A stretch of DNA of 7,447 nt from Collinsella sp. (GTDB lineage Bacteria > Actinomycetota > Coriobacteriia > Coriobacteriales > Coriobacteriaceae). This document shows, piece after piece, positions 1 to 5,571 of the stretch (position 1 is its first letter; the number at the start of each line of letters is the position of its first letter). The notes under the pieces are model-generated. The model was not told where the DNA came from. It did not search any database and worked only from the letters and a program-made list of their open reading frames with translations. The stretch is from assembly GCA_019413955.1 (NCBI GenBank), contig DXMX01000073.1, forward strand, positions 1,088 through 8,534, written 5' to 3'. A program made the position numbers and the translations under genes.

Positions 1-134
1 TGTGCTGGGTAGATAGTCTGCTCGGCACGCAAAAGGGCGATGCGCTCGAGCAGCTGGTTCGTAGTGTCACGTACCGGCTGCGGTGCATCGCCCAACCAAG
101 TTGCTATGTTGCGGTCGCGGGTCGCGGCGTCCAT
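1..134 (-). CDS. ung: Probable uracil-DNA glycosylase, N-terminal part (runs off left edge)
   Basis: The minus strand is open from an ATG at 134 to the window edge, giving 44 codons with no stop. An AAAGGAG ribosome binding site lies just upstream, at about 139-145, so this start is well supported. The visible peptide ends in LLRAEQTIYPA. That resembles the stretch of family-1 uracil-DNA glycosylases just before the catalytic GQDPYHG loop, where the usual pattern is a helix followed by TIYPPQ. The preceding helix (about residues 20-38) also fits the family's N-terminal region. If correct, the enzyme removes uracil from DNA to begin base excision repair in the cytoplasm. The catalytic loop and the C-terminal HPSP-type motif would lie outside the window, so the call rests on a short N-terminal resemblance. 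The gene's existence is much surer than its name. Confidence 0.55.
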   Translation of the reverse strand, partial: MDAATRDRNIATWLGDAPQPVRDTTNQLLERIALLRAEQTIYPA

Positions 135-169
135 GGGGCTCCTTTACGTCAGATGCTCTGCTGGCATCT

Positions 170-175
170 ATTGTA
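170..175 (-). promoter_or_regulatory. Candidate -10 box for the gene at 1-134
   Basis: On the minus strand this reads TACAAT, one base from the TATAAT consensus, 35 bases before the ATG at 134. A leader of about 29 bases would result. No convincing -35 box is seen at the expected distance, so this is a weak call based on the -10 hexamer and its position. Confidence 0.25.
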
Positions 176-195
176 AAGGCGCACCGGTTGCCTTT
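175..195 (-). terminator. Weak hairpin after the DMT transporter gene
   Basis: A 6-bp inverted repeat, AAAGGC at 175-180 and GCCTTT at 190-195, has a 9-base loop and lies 28 bases past the transporter stop codon. Read on the minus strand, the 3' arm ends in TTT followed by ACAATAG, so the U-tract is poor. It overlaps the candidate -10 box at 170-175. It may be a leaky terminator or chance. Confidence 0.22.
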
Positions 196-222
196 ATGCC
201 GCGGCTGTATGAAGAGTGGGGT

Positions 223-1125
223 CTACGAGACGTGCTCGGGCGCTCCTGCCATGCGAGCCTGTCCATGTGCGCGGAGGCGCGGAAGCTCGACGGTTGCTAC
301 CATGACGCCGGTGAGGATGAGGGCGGCGCCAAAGAAGGCGATGGGGCTCAGGACCTCGCCGACCAGGAAGAACGAAAAGACGGCGGAGCAGACCGGCTCG
401 AGCGAGAAGGCGAAACCGGTGGTCTCGGCGGGCACGTGGGGCTGCACGAGCGTCTGGGTGATAAAGCCGTAGGCAGAGCAGATGAGCGCGAGGGCAACGA
501 CGACCACGATCTCGCTGGGCGTACTGGGAAGTGCGAAACCGCCAAAGACGCATGCGGCAATGCCCGAGAACAGGCCGCCAAAGCCCAGCTGCCAAACGCC
601 CAGGGACAGCGGATCGACTTCTTCGACAAAGCGCTTGGCCACGATAATGTGGCTGGCATAGATAAAGGCCGAGAGCAGCATGATGATCGCGCCGGGATTC
701 AGGCTGGTAAAGTCGGCGCCCGAGAGCAGCAGCATGCCGCAGGTGACGATAGCCGTGCCGATGAGCACCTTGCGCTCGGGGGCGCGGCGCAGCAGGGCGG
801 CGTTGGCAAACGGCACGATCACGACCGTCAGGCTCTGCAAAAAGCCGGCAGTGGAGGCAGAAGTGAGGCTGGAGCCCAAGCACATGCAGGTGAGCTCGGT
901 TGCCATAATGGCGCCGATGATAGCGGCACGAACCATAAGGTCGCGGTTGATGCGGAACGCGCGCTTGTGGAAGAGCAGCAGACAGGCCACAAAGGCGATG
1001 ATGCAGCGCAACGCGACGATGCTCGTGGCGTTCATGCTGTCCATGCCGATCTTCATGAGGGGATACGAAAAGCCCCATGCGACGGGAACGGAAAATGAGA
1101 GCGCGATTGCTTTTTTGCGATCCAT
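223..1125 (-). CDS. DMT superfamily (EamA family) transporter
   Basis: This 300-residue protein has about ten hydrophobic helices, the usual size and layout of EamA-type drug/metabolite transporters. The N-terminus carries the family-like WGFSYPLMK motif at residues 17-25 in helix 1. The second half repeats the five-helix fold from about residue 147. The tail is short, polar and cytoplasmic. The start is supported by AAAAGGAG at 1130-1137, just upstream of the ATG. Such proteins move small metabolites such as amino acids, purines or toxic analogues across the inner membrane, usually as exporters. The substrate cannot be read from the sequence. The gene is divergent from a LysR-type regulator with a 158-base shared control region, so it is the likely target of that regulator. 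It is probably transcribed alone: the next minus-strand gene begins 88 bases further on and has its own ribosome binding site. Confidence 0.93.
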   Translation of the reverse strand: MDRKKAIALSFSVPVAWGFSYPLMKIGMDSMNATSIVALRCIIAFVACLLLFHKRAFRINRDLMVRAAIIGAIMATELTCMCLGSSLTSASTAGFLQSLTVVIVPFANAALLRRAPERKVLIGTAIVTCGMLLLSGADFTSLNPGAIIMLLSAFIYASHIIVAKRFVEEVDPLSLGVWQLGFGGLFSGIAACVFGGFALPSTPSEIVVVVALALICSAYGFITQTLVQPHVPAETTGFAFSLEPVCSAVFSFFLVGEVLSPIAFFGAALILTGVMVATVELPRLRAHGQARMAGAPEHVS

Positions 1126-1162
1126 GGGACTCCTTTTGTTACAGAACGGTTTCGCACAAAGG

Positions 1163-1191
1163 ATTCTGCTCTCAGATGTTGATGTAGTAAA
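1163..1191 (-). promoter_or_regulatory. Candidate promoter of the DMT transporter
   Basis: On the minus strand, TTTACT (1186-1191) and CAGAAT (1163-1168) are separated by exactly 17 bases. Each matches the sigma-70-type consensus at four of six positions. Transcription would begin near 1156, leaving a leader of about 30 bases before the ATG. The LysR-type dyad at 1201-1218 lies immediately upstream, which strengthens this pairing. The boxes were found by eye and are not proven. Confidence 0.35.
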
Positions 1192-1200
1192 GCGAATGTA

Positions 1201-1218
1201 TCTTCAGTATGATTAAGA
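1201..1218. promoter_or_regulatory. Candidate LysR-type operator (T-N11-A dyad)
   Basis: TCTT at 1201-1204 and AAGA at 1215-1218 form a dyad with a 10-base spacer, containing the T-N11-A spacing (T1203 to A1215) typical of LysR-type binding sites. Its centre is about 53 bases upstream of the inferred transporter start near 1156, in the zone where these regulators bind to activate. It also covers TATGAT at 1208-1213, a possible -10 box of the regulator's own gene, which would fit autorepression. The arms are short, so chance is possible. Confidence 0.35.
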
Positions 1219-1283
1219 AACGCTAAAGTAGGCGCGAAAAGCGCTGGCAAAACGTTTTACGGCTGCATTGATGTGGAGGCACG

Positions 1284-2150
1284 ATGGCATCGCGGTATCA
1301 GATTGTTTGTATGGTGGTCGACCGCGGCAGCCTTAAAGGCGCGGCGGACGAGTTGGGCTATACGCAAAGTGCGGTGAGCCAGGCCGTCAAGGCGCTCGAG
1401 CGCGAGCTGGGCACCACGCTTATCGAGCGCGGAAAGCAGGGCGTTTCGCTTACGCGCGACGGTAAACAATATCTGCCGTACCTGCGCCAGATTGTGACCG
1501 CCGAGCTCGAGCTCGAGGGCAAGCGGCAGGAGCTGCTGGGGCTTTCGTCGACCGATATTCGAATCGCGACGTTTACCAACGTGAGTCGAACCGTGTTGCC
1601 GCGCGTGATCCACGATTTTGGAGCCCTGCACCCGGGCGTACGCTTTACCCTCAAGCAGGGCGATTACACGCGCAACGCCCAATGGGTGCACGATGGCGTG
1701 GTCGATTTTTGCTTTACGGCACGCGGGTTTACCGCTGGCCTCGAGAAGCGCGTGGTCTATCACGACGAGTTGGTGGCACTGTTGCCTGTCGCGCATCCGC
1801 TGGCGGAAAAGGAAAAGGTGACACTCGCCGACCTGGCTTCCGAGCCGTTTGTGCTTCTGGATGAGGGCGAACAGAGCCTGGTGCTCGATGCATTCGCGGC
1901 GCATGGCCTGTCGCCGCACGTGACGAGCGAGGTCACCGACGACTACACCATCATGGCGATGGTGGAGGAGGGCCTAGGCGTGAGCATGCTCTACCGTCGT
2001 ACTGTGGAGGGCATGCGAGCCGATATTCGTGTGCGGCCCATCGTGCATGCCCCCTCGCGCGACGTGGTGGCGGCCTGGCGCAGCTGGGACACCATGCCTA
2101 TCGCCACGAGGCGCTTTATCGACTATATGAGCTCGCATATTGTCAATTAA
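1284..2150 (+). CDS. LysR family transcriptional regulator
   Basis: This 288-residue protein has the standard LysR layout and length. The N-terminal winged helix-turn-helix spans about residues 1-58, with SLKGAADELGYTQSAVSQAV at 16-35 followed by the linker-helix start KALERELGTTLIER. The wing ends in GVSLTRDGKQYLPY. An effector-binding domain with two periplasmic-binding-protein-like lobes runs from about residue 88 to the end. GGAGG at 1275-1279 sits four bases before the ATG, a slightly short but acceptable spacing. It begins directly with the first helix, lacking the few extra N-terminal residues many relatives carry. The gene is divergent from the DMT transporter, so it probably controls that gene in response to a transported or related metabolite, and may repress itself. 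The effector is unknown. It ends 27 bases from the convergent MATE gene with no visible hairpin terminator. Confidence 0.95.
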   Translation: MASRYQIVCMVVDRGSLKGAADELGYTQSAVSQAVKALERELGTTLIERGKQGVSLTRDGKQYLPYLRQIVTAELELEGKRQELLGLSSTDIRIATFTNVSRTVLPRVIHDFGALHPGVRFTLKQGDYTRNAQWVHDGVVDFCFTARGFTAGLEKRVVYHDELVALLPVAHPLAEKEKVTLADLASEPFVLLDEGEQSLVLDAFAAHGLSPHVTSEVTDDYTIMAMVEEGLGVSMLYRRTVEGMRADIRVRPIVHAPSRDVVAAWRSWDTMPIATRRFIDYMSSHIVN

Positions 2151-2177
2151 TGACTGGCGTAGCGTTGGGTGCGGTGT

Positions 2178-3560
2178 TTAGCGGGCTGTCGCTTTGGCTT
2201 GGGTGGCGCGATAGGTGCGTGCCGGGTGGCAGAGTAGCACCGCCACGACCATAAAGAACGCCGTGGTGCCCAGGCTGATGGGGTAGACCATCATGATGTT
2301 CGCAAAGGTGCGGAAGTGCGGGAACACGCAGAACACCCAATAGAAGCGGATGCCGCAGACGCAGATCATGGTGATGAGGGCGGGCGTGAGCGAGATACCA
2401 AAGCCGCGCAGGTAGCCGGACATGTTTTCGTAGAACATGCTAAAGGCGTACGCCGGGAAGATCGAGCACACGCGGATATAGCCGATCGAGACGATGTTGG
2501 GATCACTGTTGAACAGCGACAAGATCTCACGCCCCAGGCCGACAATAACGATAATTGTGGTGAGCGCGACGATACCGCCTTCGACCAGGCAGACCTTGAG
2601 CGTTTTGGTGCAGCGGTCGATCTGGCGGGCACCGTGGTTTTGTCCCACAAAGGTGGTGCAAGCCTGGCTAAAGCTGTTGAGCAGGTTATAGCACACGTAC
2701 TCCAAGCTCATAGCGGCGCTCGATGCCGCCATGACCTCGGTGCCCAGGCTGTTGATGGCGGACTGGATGATGATGTTGGCGACGGCAAAGACGGCGCTTT
2801 GGATGCCGGCGGGCAGGCCAATCTTGACGATGCGCTTGAGGGCGACGGGGTCGATAGCCAGGTCGCGTGGGGTGACGCGGACGACGGAGTCGGTCTTGAG
2901 TAGGCGGATAAAGAGCGTAGCGGCGCTGACGGTGTAAGCGATGGCGGTGGCGATGGCGACGCCCGCGACGCCCCAGTGGAGTACAGGGACAAAGATGAGG
3001 TCCAGGCCAATGTTGAGGACGGTGGACACGGCAAGCGCCTGCAGCGGCATGCGGGTGATGCCGACGGAGCGGAAGATCGCGGCCTCAAAGTTGTAGAGCA
3101 AAATCGAGGGCATGCTCAGCAAAAAGACGCGCAGGTAGAGCGAAGCGAGCGGCATGGTCTCGGCGGGAACGTTGAGCGCGGCGAGCATGGGCTCGGCAAA
3201 GATCTCGCCCAGCGCGATGACGATAAAACCCACGAGCGCCATTAAAATCGAGGTATGGACGGCGCGGTTGACCATATTCTGATCGTTGCGGCCGATAGCG
3301 TTGGCGATGACCACATTGGAGCCAAGCGACATGCCAATAAACAGGTTGAGCATAAGACTGGTAAGCGGAACATTGGAGCCGACCGCCGCCATGGCGAGGG
3401 TTCCCTGGTCGCCCGAGAAGTTACCGATAATGACCGTGGCGATGAGGTTCGACAGCTGCTCCAAGATGCTCGTGGCGGCCACGGGGAAGGCGAACAGGGG
3501 AATATTGCGCCACAACGAGCCGGTGGTCATGTCAATGTGCTTAGATGCGGTATCAGCCAT
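2178..3560 (-). CDS. MATE family efflux transporter
   Basis: The 460-residue product has about twelve hydrophobic helices, the normal size of MATE transporters, in two homologous halves (about residues 20-230 and 245-440). Helix 1 begins near FAFPVAATSILEQLSNLIA (23-41) with the conserved helix-1 proline at 26. The second half opens with IVKIGLPAGIQSAVFAVANI, the matching segment after the central loop. Family members export cationic drugs, dyes or metabolites across the inner membrane using a sodium or proton gradient. The substrate here is not predictable. The ATG at 3560 is the first possible start, because an in-frame TGA lies two codons further upstream. Only a weak GAGAG-like ribosome binding site precedes it, and an internal ATG at codon 11 has none. 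The gene is convergent with the LysR gene and is separated from rlmA by a repeat-rich gap, so it appears monocistronic. Confidence 0.95.
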   Translation of the reverse strand: MADTASKHIDMTTGSLWRNIPLFAFPVAATSILEQLSNLIATVIIGNFSGDQGTLAMAAVGSNVPLTSLMLNLFIGMSLGSNVVIANAIGRNDQNMVNRAVHTSILMALVGFIVIALGEIFAEPMLAALNVPAETMPLASLYLRVFLLSMPSILLYNFEAAIFRSVGITRMPLQALAVSTVLNIGLDLIFVPVLHWGVAGVAIATAIAYTVSAATLFIRLLKTDSVVRVTPRDLAIDPVALKRIVKIGLPAGIQSAVFAVANIIIQSAINSLGTEVMAASSAAMSLEYVCYNLLNSFSQACTTFVGQNHGARQIDRCTKTLKVCLVEGGIVALTTIIVIVGLGREILSLFNSDPNIVSIGYIRVCSIFPAYAFSMFYENMSGYLRGFGISLTPALITMICVCGIRFYWVFCVFPHFRTFANIMMVYPISLGTTAFFMVVAVLLCHPARTYRATQAKATAR

Positions 3561-3623
3561 ACGCTCTCAATCTCTAACATGCTCTTTCGTGCTTATTTGC
3601 GCAGATGATGATACTCCTAATCG

Positions 3624-3736
3624 ACTAGTCATTGGGTGTTCCTATCGGCACTTAGGGACGTTCCTTTTCTGTCGGCAGCTGGGGACACTCCTTATCTCTT
3701 CTAACTAGTCATTCAAGAACGTCCCCAATGACTAGG
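3624..3736. repeat. Cluster of GGGAC-type repeats bounded by 12-bp inverted repeats
   Basis: The gap between the MATE and rlmA genes is repetitive. CTAGTCATTGGG (3625-3636) and CCCAATGACTAG (3724-3735) are perfect 12-bp inverted repeats at the two ends. ACTAGTCATT recurs directly at 3704-3713 and, with AATGACTAG at 3727-3735, forms a hairpin with 9-bp arms. Inside are two diverged tandem units with a period of 27 bases (3645-3670 and 3672-3697, 20 of 26 bases identical), each TCGGCA..GGGAC..TCCTT.TCT. GGGACGTTC (3655-3663) is the inverse of GAACGTCCC (3717-3725). No open reading frame fits. The pattern resembles the palindromic repeats linked to REP-associated tyrosine transposases, or a decayed miniature element. 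That origin is inference, since no transposase is present. Confidence 0.7.
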
Positions 3737-3756
3737 TGGGGAAGGCGTGCGACAAT
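3728..3756 (+). promoter_or_regulatory. Candidate rlmA promoter
   Basis: ATGACT (3728-3733) and GACAAT (3751-3756) are 17 bases apart, each matching the consensus at four of six positions. Transcription would start near 3763, with a leader of about 29 bases before rlmA. The -35 box lies inside the right inverted repeat of the repeat cluster, so the repeat may supply part of the promoter. Found by eye only. Confidence 0.3.
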
Positions 3757-3791
3757 GGTGGGCGTTGTGTTGTTCGCGCTAAGGAGTTGCC

Positions 3792-4607
3792 ATGTTGTTG
3801 TGTTCCGTTTGCCATGAACCGTTGGTGGACGATGAGCGTGGGGCCGCATGCGCGGGCGGACACCGGTTTGACCGTGCGCGCGAGGGTTATCTATATCTAC
3901 TGCGCTCGTCCAAGAGCGGCGACTCCATGGGCGATCCCAAGTCGCAGGCGCGCAGCCGTCGTGACTTTTTGAACCGTGGATACTACGCGCCGTTGCGCGA
4001 TGCGATGGTCGAGCTGGTGCGCAAGCAGGTGTCTGGGCGCGCCACGTCTGCGAACGGCCCCATGACGCTGCTCGATATTTGCTGTGGCGAGGGCTATTAC
4101 ACCAGTGCCATGGGCGCGGTGCCGGGCGTAGATGCTTACGGTTTTGACCTGGGCAAGGAGATGGTGCGCCTGGCCGCCAAGCGCGGCGATGCGACCTACT
4201 TCGTGGCCAACATGAAGGACATCCCCGTGGCCGATGGCGCCTTCGATATGGTGACCGAGCTCTTTGCCCCCTTTAACGAGCGCGAGTTTGCCCGCGTGCT
4301 GGCGCCGGAGGGTTCGCTCTACACCGTGGTGCCGGGTGCTCGTCACCTCTTTGGGCTCAAGGAGGTACTCTACGACACGCCGTACCTTAACGATGAGAAG
4401 CTGCCGAAGACCACCGAGCTCGAGTTGGTCGGAACGCAGCGGGTGTCTGCGAATATTACGCTTCAGACCCAGGCGGACATCGAGGCGGTGTTCCAGATGA
4501 CGCCGTACTACTACCGCACGCGCCCCGCCGACAAAGAGCGCCTGGCAAATTTGGATACCCTTCAGACCGACATCGACTTCATCATCGCCGAGTACCGCCA
4601 CAGCTAA
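3792..4607 (+). CDS. rlmA: 23S rRNA (guanine-N1)-methyltransferase, RlmA family
   Basis: The 271-residue protein matches the RlmA family in length and domain order. An N-terminal zinc module has ligands C4, C7, C20 and H24, followed by the family-typical HRFDRAREGYLYLL (24-37). A linker with RRDFLNRGYYAPLRDAM comes next, then a class I SAM-dependent methyltransferase domain with motif I LDICCGEGYYTSAMG starting at 94. The usual second glycine of motif I (DxGxG) is C97 here. The family methylates N1 of a guanine in 23S rRNA helix 35, at the peptide exit tunnel. RlmA(I) of Gram-negatives targets G745 and RlmA(II) of Gram-positives targets G748, where modification affects tylosin and telithromycin binding. 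The organism's apparent Gram-positive affiliation favours G748, but this is inferred. AAGGAG at 3781-3786 supports the start. Repeats flank the gene on both sides, and it is probably transcribed alone. Confidence 0.9.
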   Translation: MLLCSVCHEPLVDDERGAACAGGHRFDRAREGYLYLLRSSKSGDSMGDPKSQARSRRDFLNRGYYAPLRDAMVELVRKQVSGRATSANGPMTLLDICCGEGYYTSAMGAVPGVDAYGFDLGKEMVRLAAKRGDATYFVANMKDIPVADGAFDMVTELFAPFNEREFARVLAPEGSLYTVVPGARHLFGLKEVLYDTPYLNDEKLPKTTELELVGTQRVSANITLQTQADIEAVFQMTPYYYRTRPADKERLANLDTLQTDIDFIIAEYRHS

Positions 4608-4608
4608 C

Positions 4609-4653
4609 AACCTGCCAAAAAGGGACAGGTTTATTTTGGTAGGTTTTATCTGG
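4609..4653. repeat. Palindromic GGGACAGG/CCTGCC repeat after rlmA
   Basis: Beginning one base past the rlmA stop codon, AACCTGCCAAAA (4609-4620) and TTTTGGTAGGTT (4634-4645) form a 12-bp inverted repeat with one G-U pair. A competing shorter hairpin pairs AACCTG (4609-4614) with CAGGTT (4626-4631). The 3' arm is partly repeated directly: CAGGTTTATTTTGG is followed by TAGGTTTTATCTGG. The segment shares an AGGGAC core with the cluster upstream of rlmA. It could be a dispersed intergenic repeat, an attenuator-like structure or an mRNA 3' end. Confidence 0.55.
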
Positions 4654-4661
4654 GCAAACGT

Positions 4662-4700
4662 AAAGGGCCGACCGCGGAGATGCGCGATCGGCCCTTTTTA
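4662..4700. terminator. Strong intrinsic terminator, usable in both directions
   Basis: Two 14-base arms (4662-4675 and 4684-4697) pair with a single C-A mismatch around an 8-base loop. The outer part of the stem is AAAGGGCCGA. On the plus strand the stem runs into TTTTTA, a good U-tract for ending rlmA transcripts. On the minus strand the arm ends in TTTACG, a weaker tract for the convergent membrane-protein gene. Its place between two convergent genes fits a shared terminator. Confidence 0.85.
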
Positions 4701-4735
4701 GTTGCTTGGCTGCAGAGGTTATGAGAAGCGAGCGC

Positions 4736-5137
4736 TTATAGGCGGTCCTTGTTCTCGGCCTTAACGGCGTGTGCCTGCTGAACAAAGAACAGGTCGTACA
4801 CCACGATGACAAAGGCGCCAAAGTTGATGGCGTCGCCGCCAAACGCGGGAAGCGTGAGCACCGCTTGGGCAAGCGTGGCGACCGCGGCAACAATACCGAG
4901 CTTAAACGCGCCGTCCACCTGCGAAGGCTTGTTGGCGCCCTTGATACCGGCGACGCCTGCGGCAAGGTCGACGAGACCCTTGGCGATAAGCACGATCGCT
5001 GCGAGCGTGGCGTACGAACCGTACGTGGAATCGAGACCGCCCGTGGCGATACCGACGCCGGCGGTGACGAGGCTGGCGATGCCCAAAACAAAGTAGATGA
5101 GAGCAAGGATTTTGAGAGTCTTGCGAGTGAAGCTCAT
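4736..5137 (-). CDS. Hypothetical four-helix membrane protein
   Basis: I do not recognise a named family. The 133-residue product has four hydrophobic segments, at about residues 9-31, 42-65, 78-97 and 103-120. A basic N-terminus (MSFTRKTLK) precedes them and a charged tail (KAENKDRL) follows, so it is an integral membrane protein with both ends probably in the cytoplasm. The loops are short, and the helices are rich in Gly and Ala with few polar residues, so no catalytic site is evident. An open frame extends upstream to an ATG at 5206. GAAAGGA at 5144-5150 lies seven bases before the ATG at 5137, which makes 5137 the likely start and removes 23 unconvincing residues. It appears monocistronic, with a candidate promoter at 5188-5216 and a shared terminator at 4662-4700. 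Its role is unknown. Confidence 0.85.
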   Translation of the reverse strand: MSFTRKTLKILALIYFVLGIASLVTAGVGIATGGLDSTYGSYATLAAIVLIAKGLVDLAAGVAGIKGANKPSQVDGAFKLGIVAAVATLAQAVLTLPAFGGDAINFGAFVIVVYDLFFVQQAHAVKAENKDRL

Positions 5138-5160
5138 GGCTGGTCCTTTCGATACGAGTA

Positions 5161-5173
5161 CGCCAACTTGGCG
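5161..5173. promoter_or_regulatory. Short palindrome in the leader of the four-helix protein gene
   Basis: CGCCAA-C-TTGGCG is a perfect 6-bp inverted repeat around one central base, between the candidate promoter and the ATG at 5137. Its compact symmetry would suit a dimeric repressor, but the same sequence would hardly fold as RNA with a one-base loop. No regulator is encoded nearby. It may be chance. Confidence 0.3.
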
Positions 5174-5187
5174 CACCCAATGTACTG

Positions 5188-5216
5188 CACATATGGTGAA
5201 GCACATTGTAGTTCAA
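5188..5216 (-). promoter_or_regulatory. Candidate promoter of the four-helix protein gene
   Basis: On the minus strand, TTGAAC (5211-5216, four of six consensus bases) is 17 bases from TATGTG (5188-5193, three of six). Initiation near 5181 would give a leader of about 44 bases. The spacing is ideal but the -10 box is poor. TACATT at 5179-5184 (minus strand) is an alternative -10 box without a clear partner. Confidence 0.28.
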
Positions 5217-5364
5217 CGCGGCGATGCATGCGTTTGAAAGCGTCTCTTGCCCGCACGGTCCAACCTTTCAAAAAAGAAAGCTGGGCGTAAGTCAAATCGA
5301 TGGCAGCGTATGCGCGGCGCTGCGATGATGGGTCCATGGTAAGAGCTGGTCTCAAGGAGGAGCC

Positions 5365-5508
5365 ATGATGTACGGAGCAGGGCAAGTGCGTGAACCGCGG
5401 TCGTTGGGAAGGCGCATAAGTGATTCTGCGATCGCTGCCGTGTGCACGGGATTGATGGCGGTGCTTTGCATTGGGATGCTGTGGGCCATGTCGCATGTGG
5501 GACAATAG
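5365..5508 (+). CDS. Small single-helix membrane protein (47 residues)
   Basis: This short frame is easily missed by length cutoffs. An almost perfect AAGGAGG ribosome binding site (5354-5360) sits four bases before the first of two adjacent ATG codons. The product has a polar, arginine-rich N-terminus (four Arg in residues 9-18) and then one hydrophobic segment, about residues 23-42, containing AVCTGLMAVLCIGMLWAM. The last five residues are SHVGQ. By the positive-inside rule the N-terminus should be cytoplasmic, giving a one-pass inner-membrane microprotein. I do not recognise the family. It lies 63 bases upstream of the rsmJ-like gene on the same strand, so the two may share a transcript. 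Alternatives are a leader peptide or a spurious frame, but the ribosome binding site and the coherent helix argue for translation. Confidence 0.65.
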   Translation: MMYGAGQVREPRSLGRRISDSAIAAVCTGLMAVLCIGMLWAMSHVGQ

Positions 5509-5571
5509 CGGACGGTTGGGTGCCGACATGAACGGCGCTCACGTATTCGTTTTGCTTGTTAAGGAGTGTCC

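Noticed and set aside
40..1098. Long plus-strand open frame of 352 codons across the DMT transporter region
   Set aside because: It is antisense to a clear transporter, is rich in charged low-complexity sequence typical of reverse-complement shadows in high-GC DNA, and has no ribosome binding site.
1249..1258. AAAACGTTTT palindrome before the LysR start codon
   Set aside because: It is perfect but short and of low complexity. It lacks the T-N11-A spacing of a LysR site and has no second copy.
1257..1919. Minus-strand open frame of 220 codons opposite the LysR gene
   Set aside because: The plus strand encodes an unmistakable LysR protein here. The antisense frame has no recognisable motif or ribosome binding site.
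2316..2903. Plus-strand open frame of 195 codons opposite the MATE gene
   Set aside because: The translation is Asp/Gly/Ala-rich shadow sequence, while the opposite strand has a full-length twelve-helix transporter.
3624..3736. CRISPR array interpretation of the repeat cluster
   Set aside because: Units are diverged, there are too few of them, they are unequally spaced without unique spacers, and no cas gene is present.
3897..4610. Minus-strand open frame of 237 codons opposite rlmA
   Set aside because: It is antisense to the zinc module and SAM motifs of rlmA and has no family resemblance.
5138..5206. N-terminal extension of the four-helix membrane protein to an ATG at 5206
   Set aside because: The GAAAGGA ribosome binding site at 5144-5150 points to the ATG at 5137, and the extension overlaps the likely promoter and leader.
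5265..5280. CTTTC-A6-GAAAG hairpin upstream of the small membrane protein
   Set aside because: The stem is only five weak pairs with an all-A loop, so it is likely chance in an A-rich patch.
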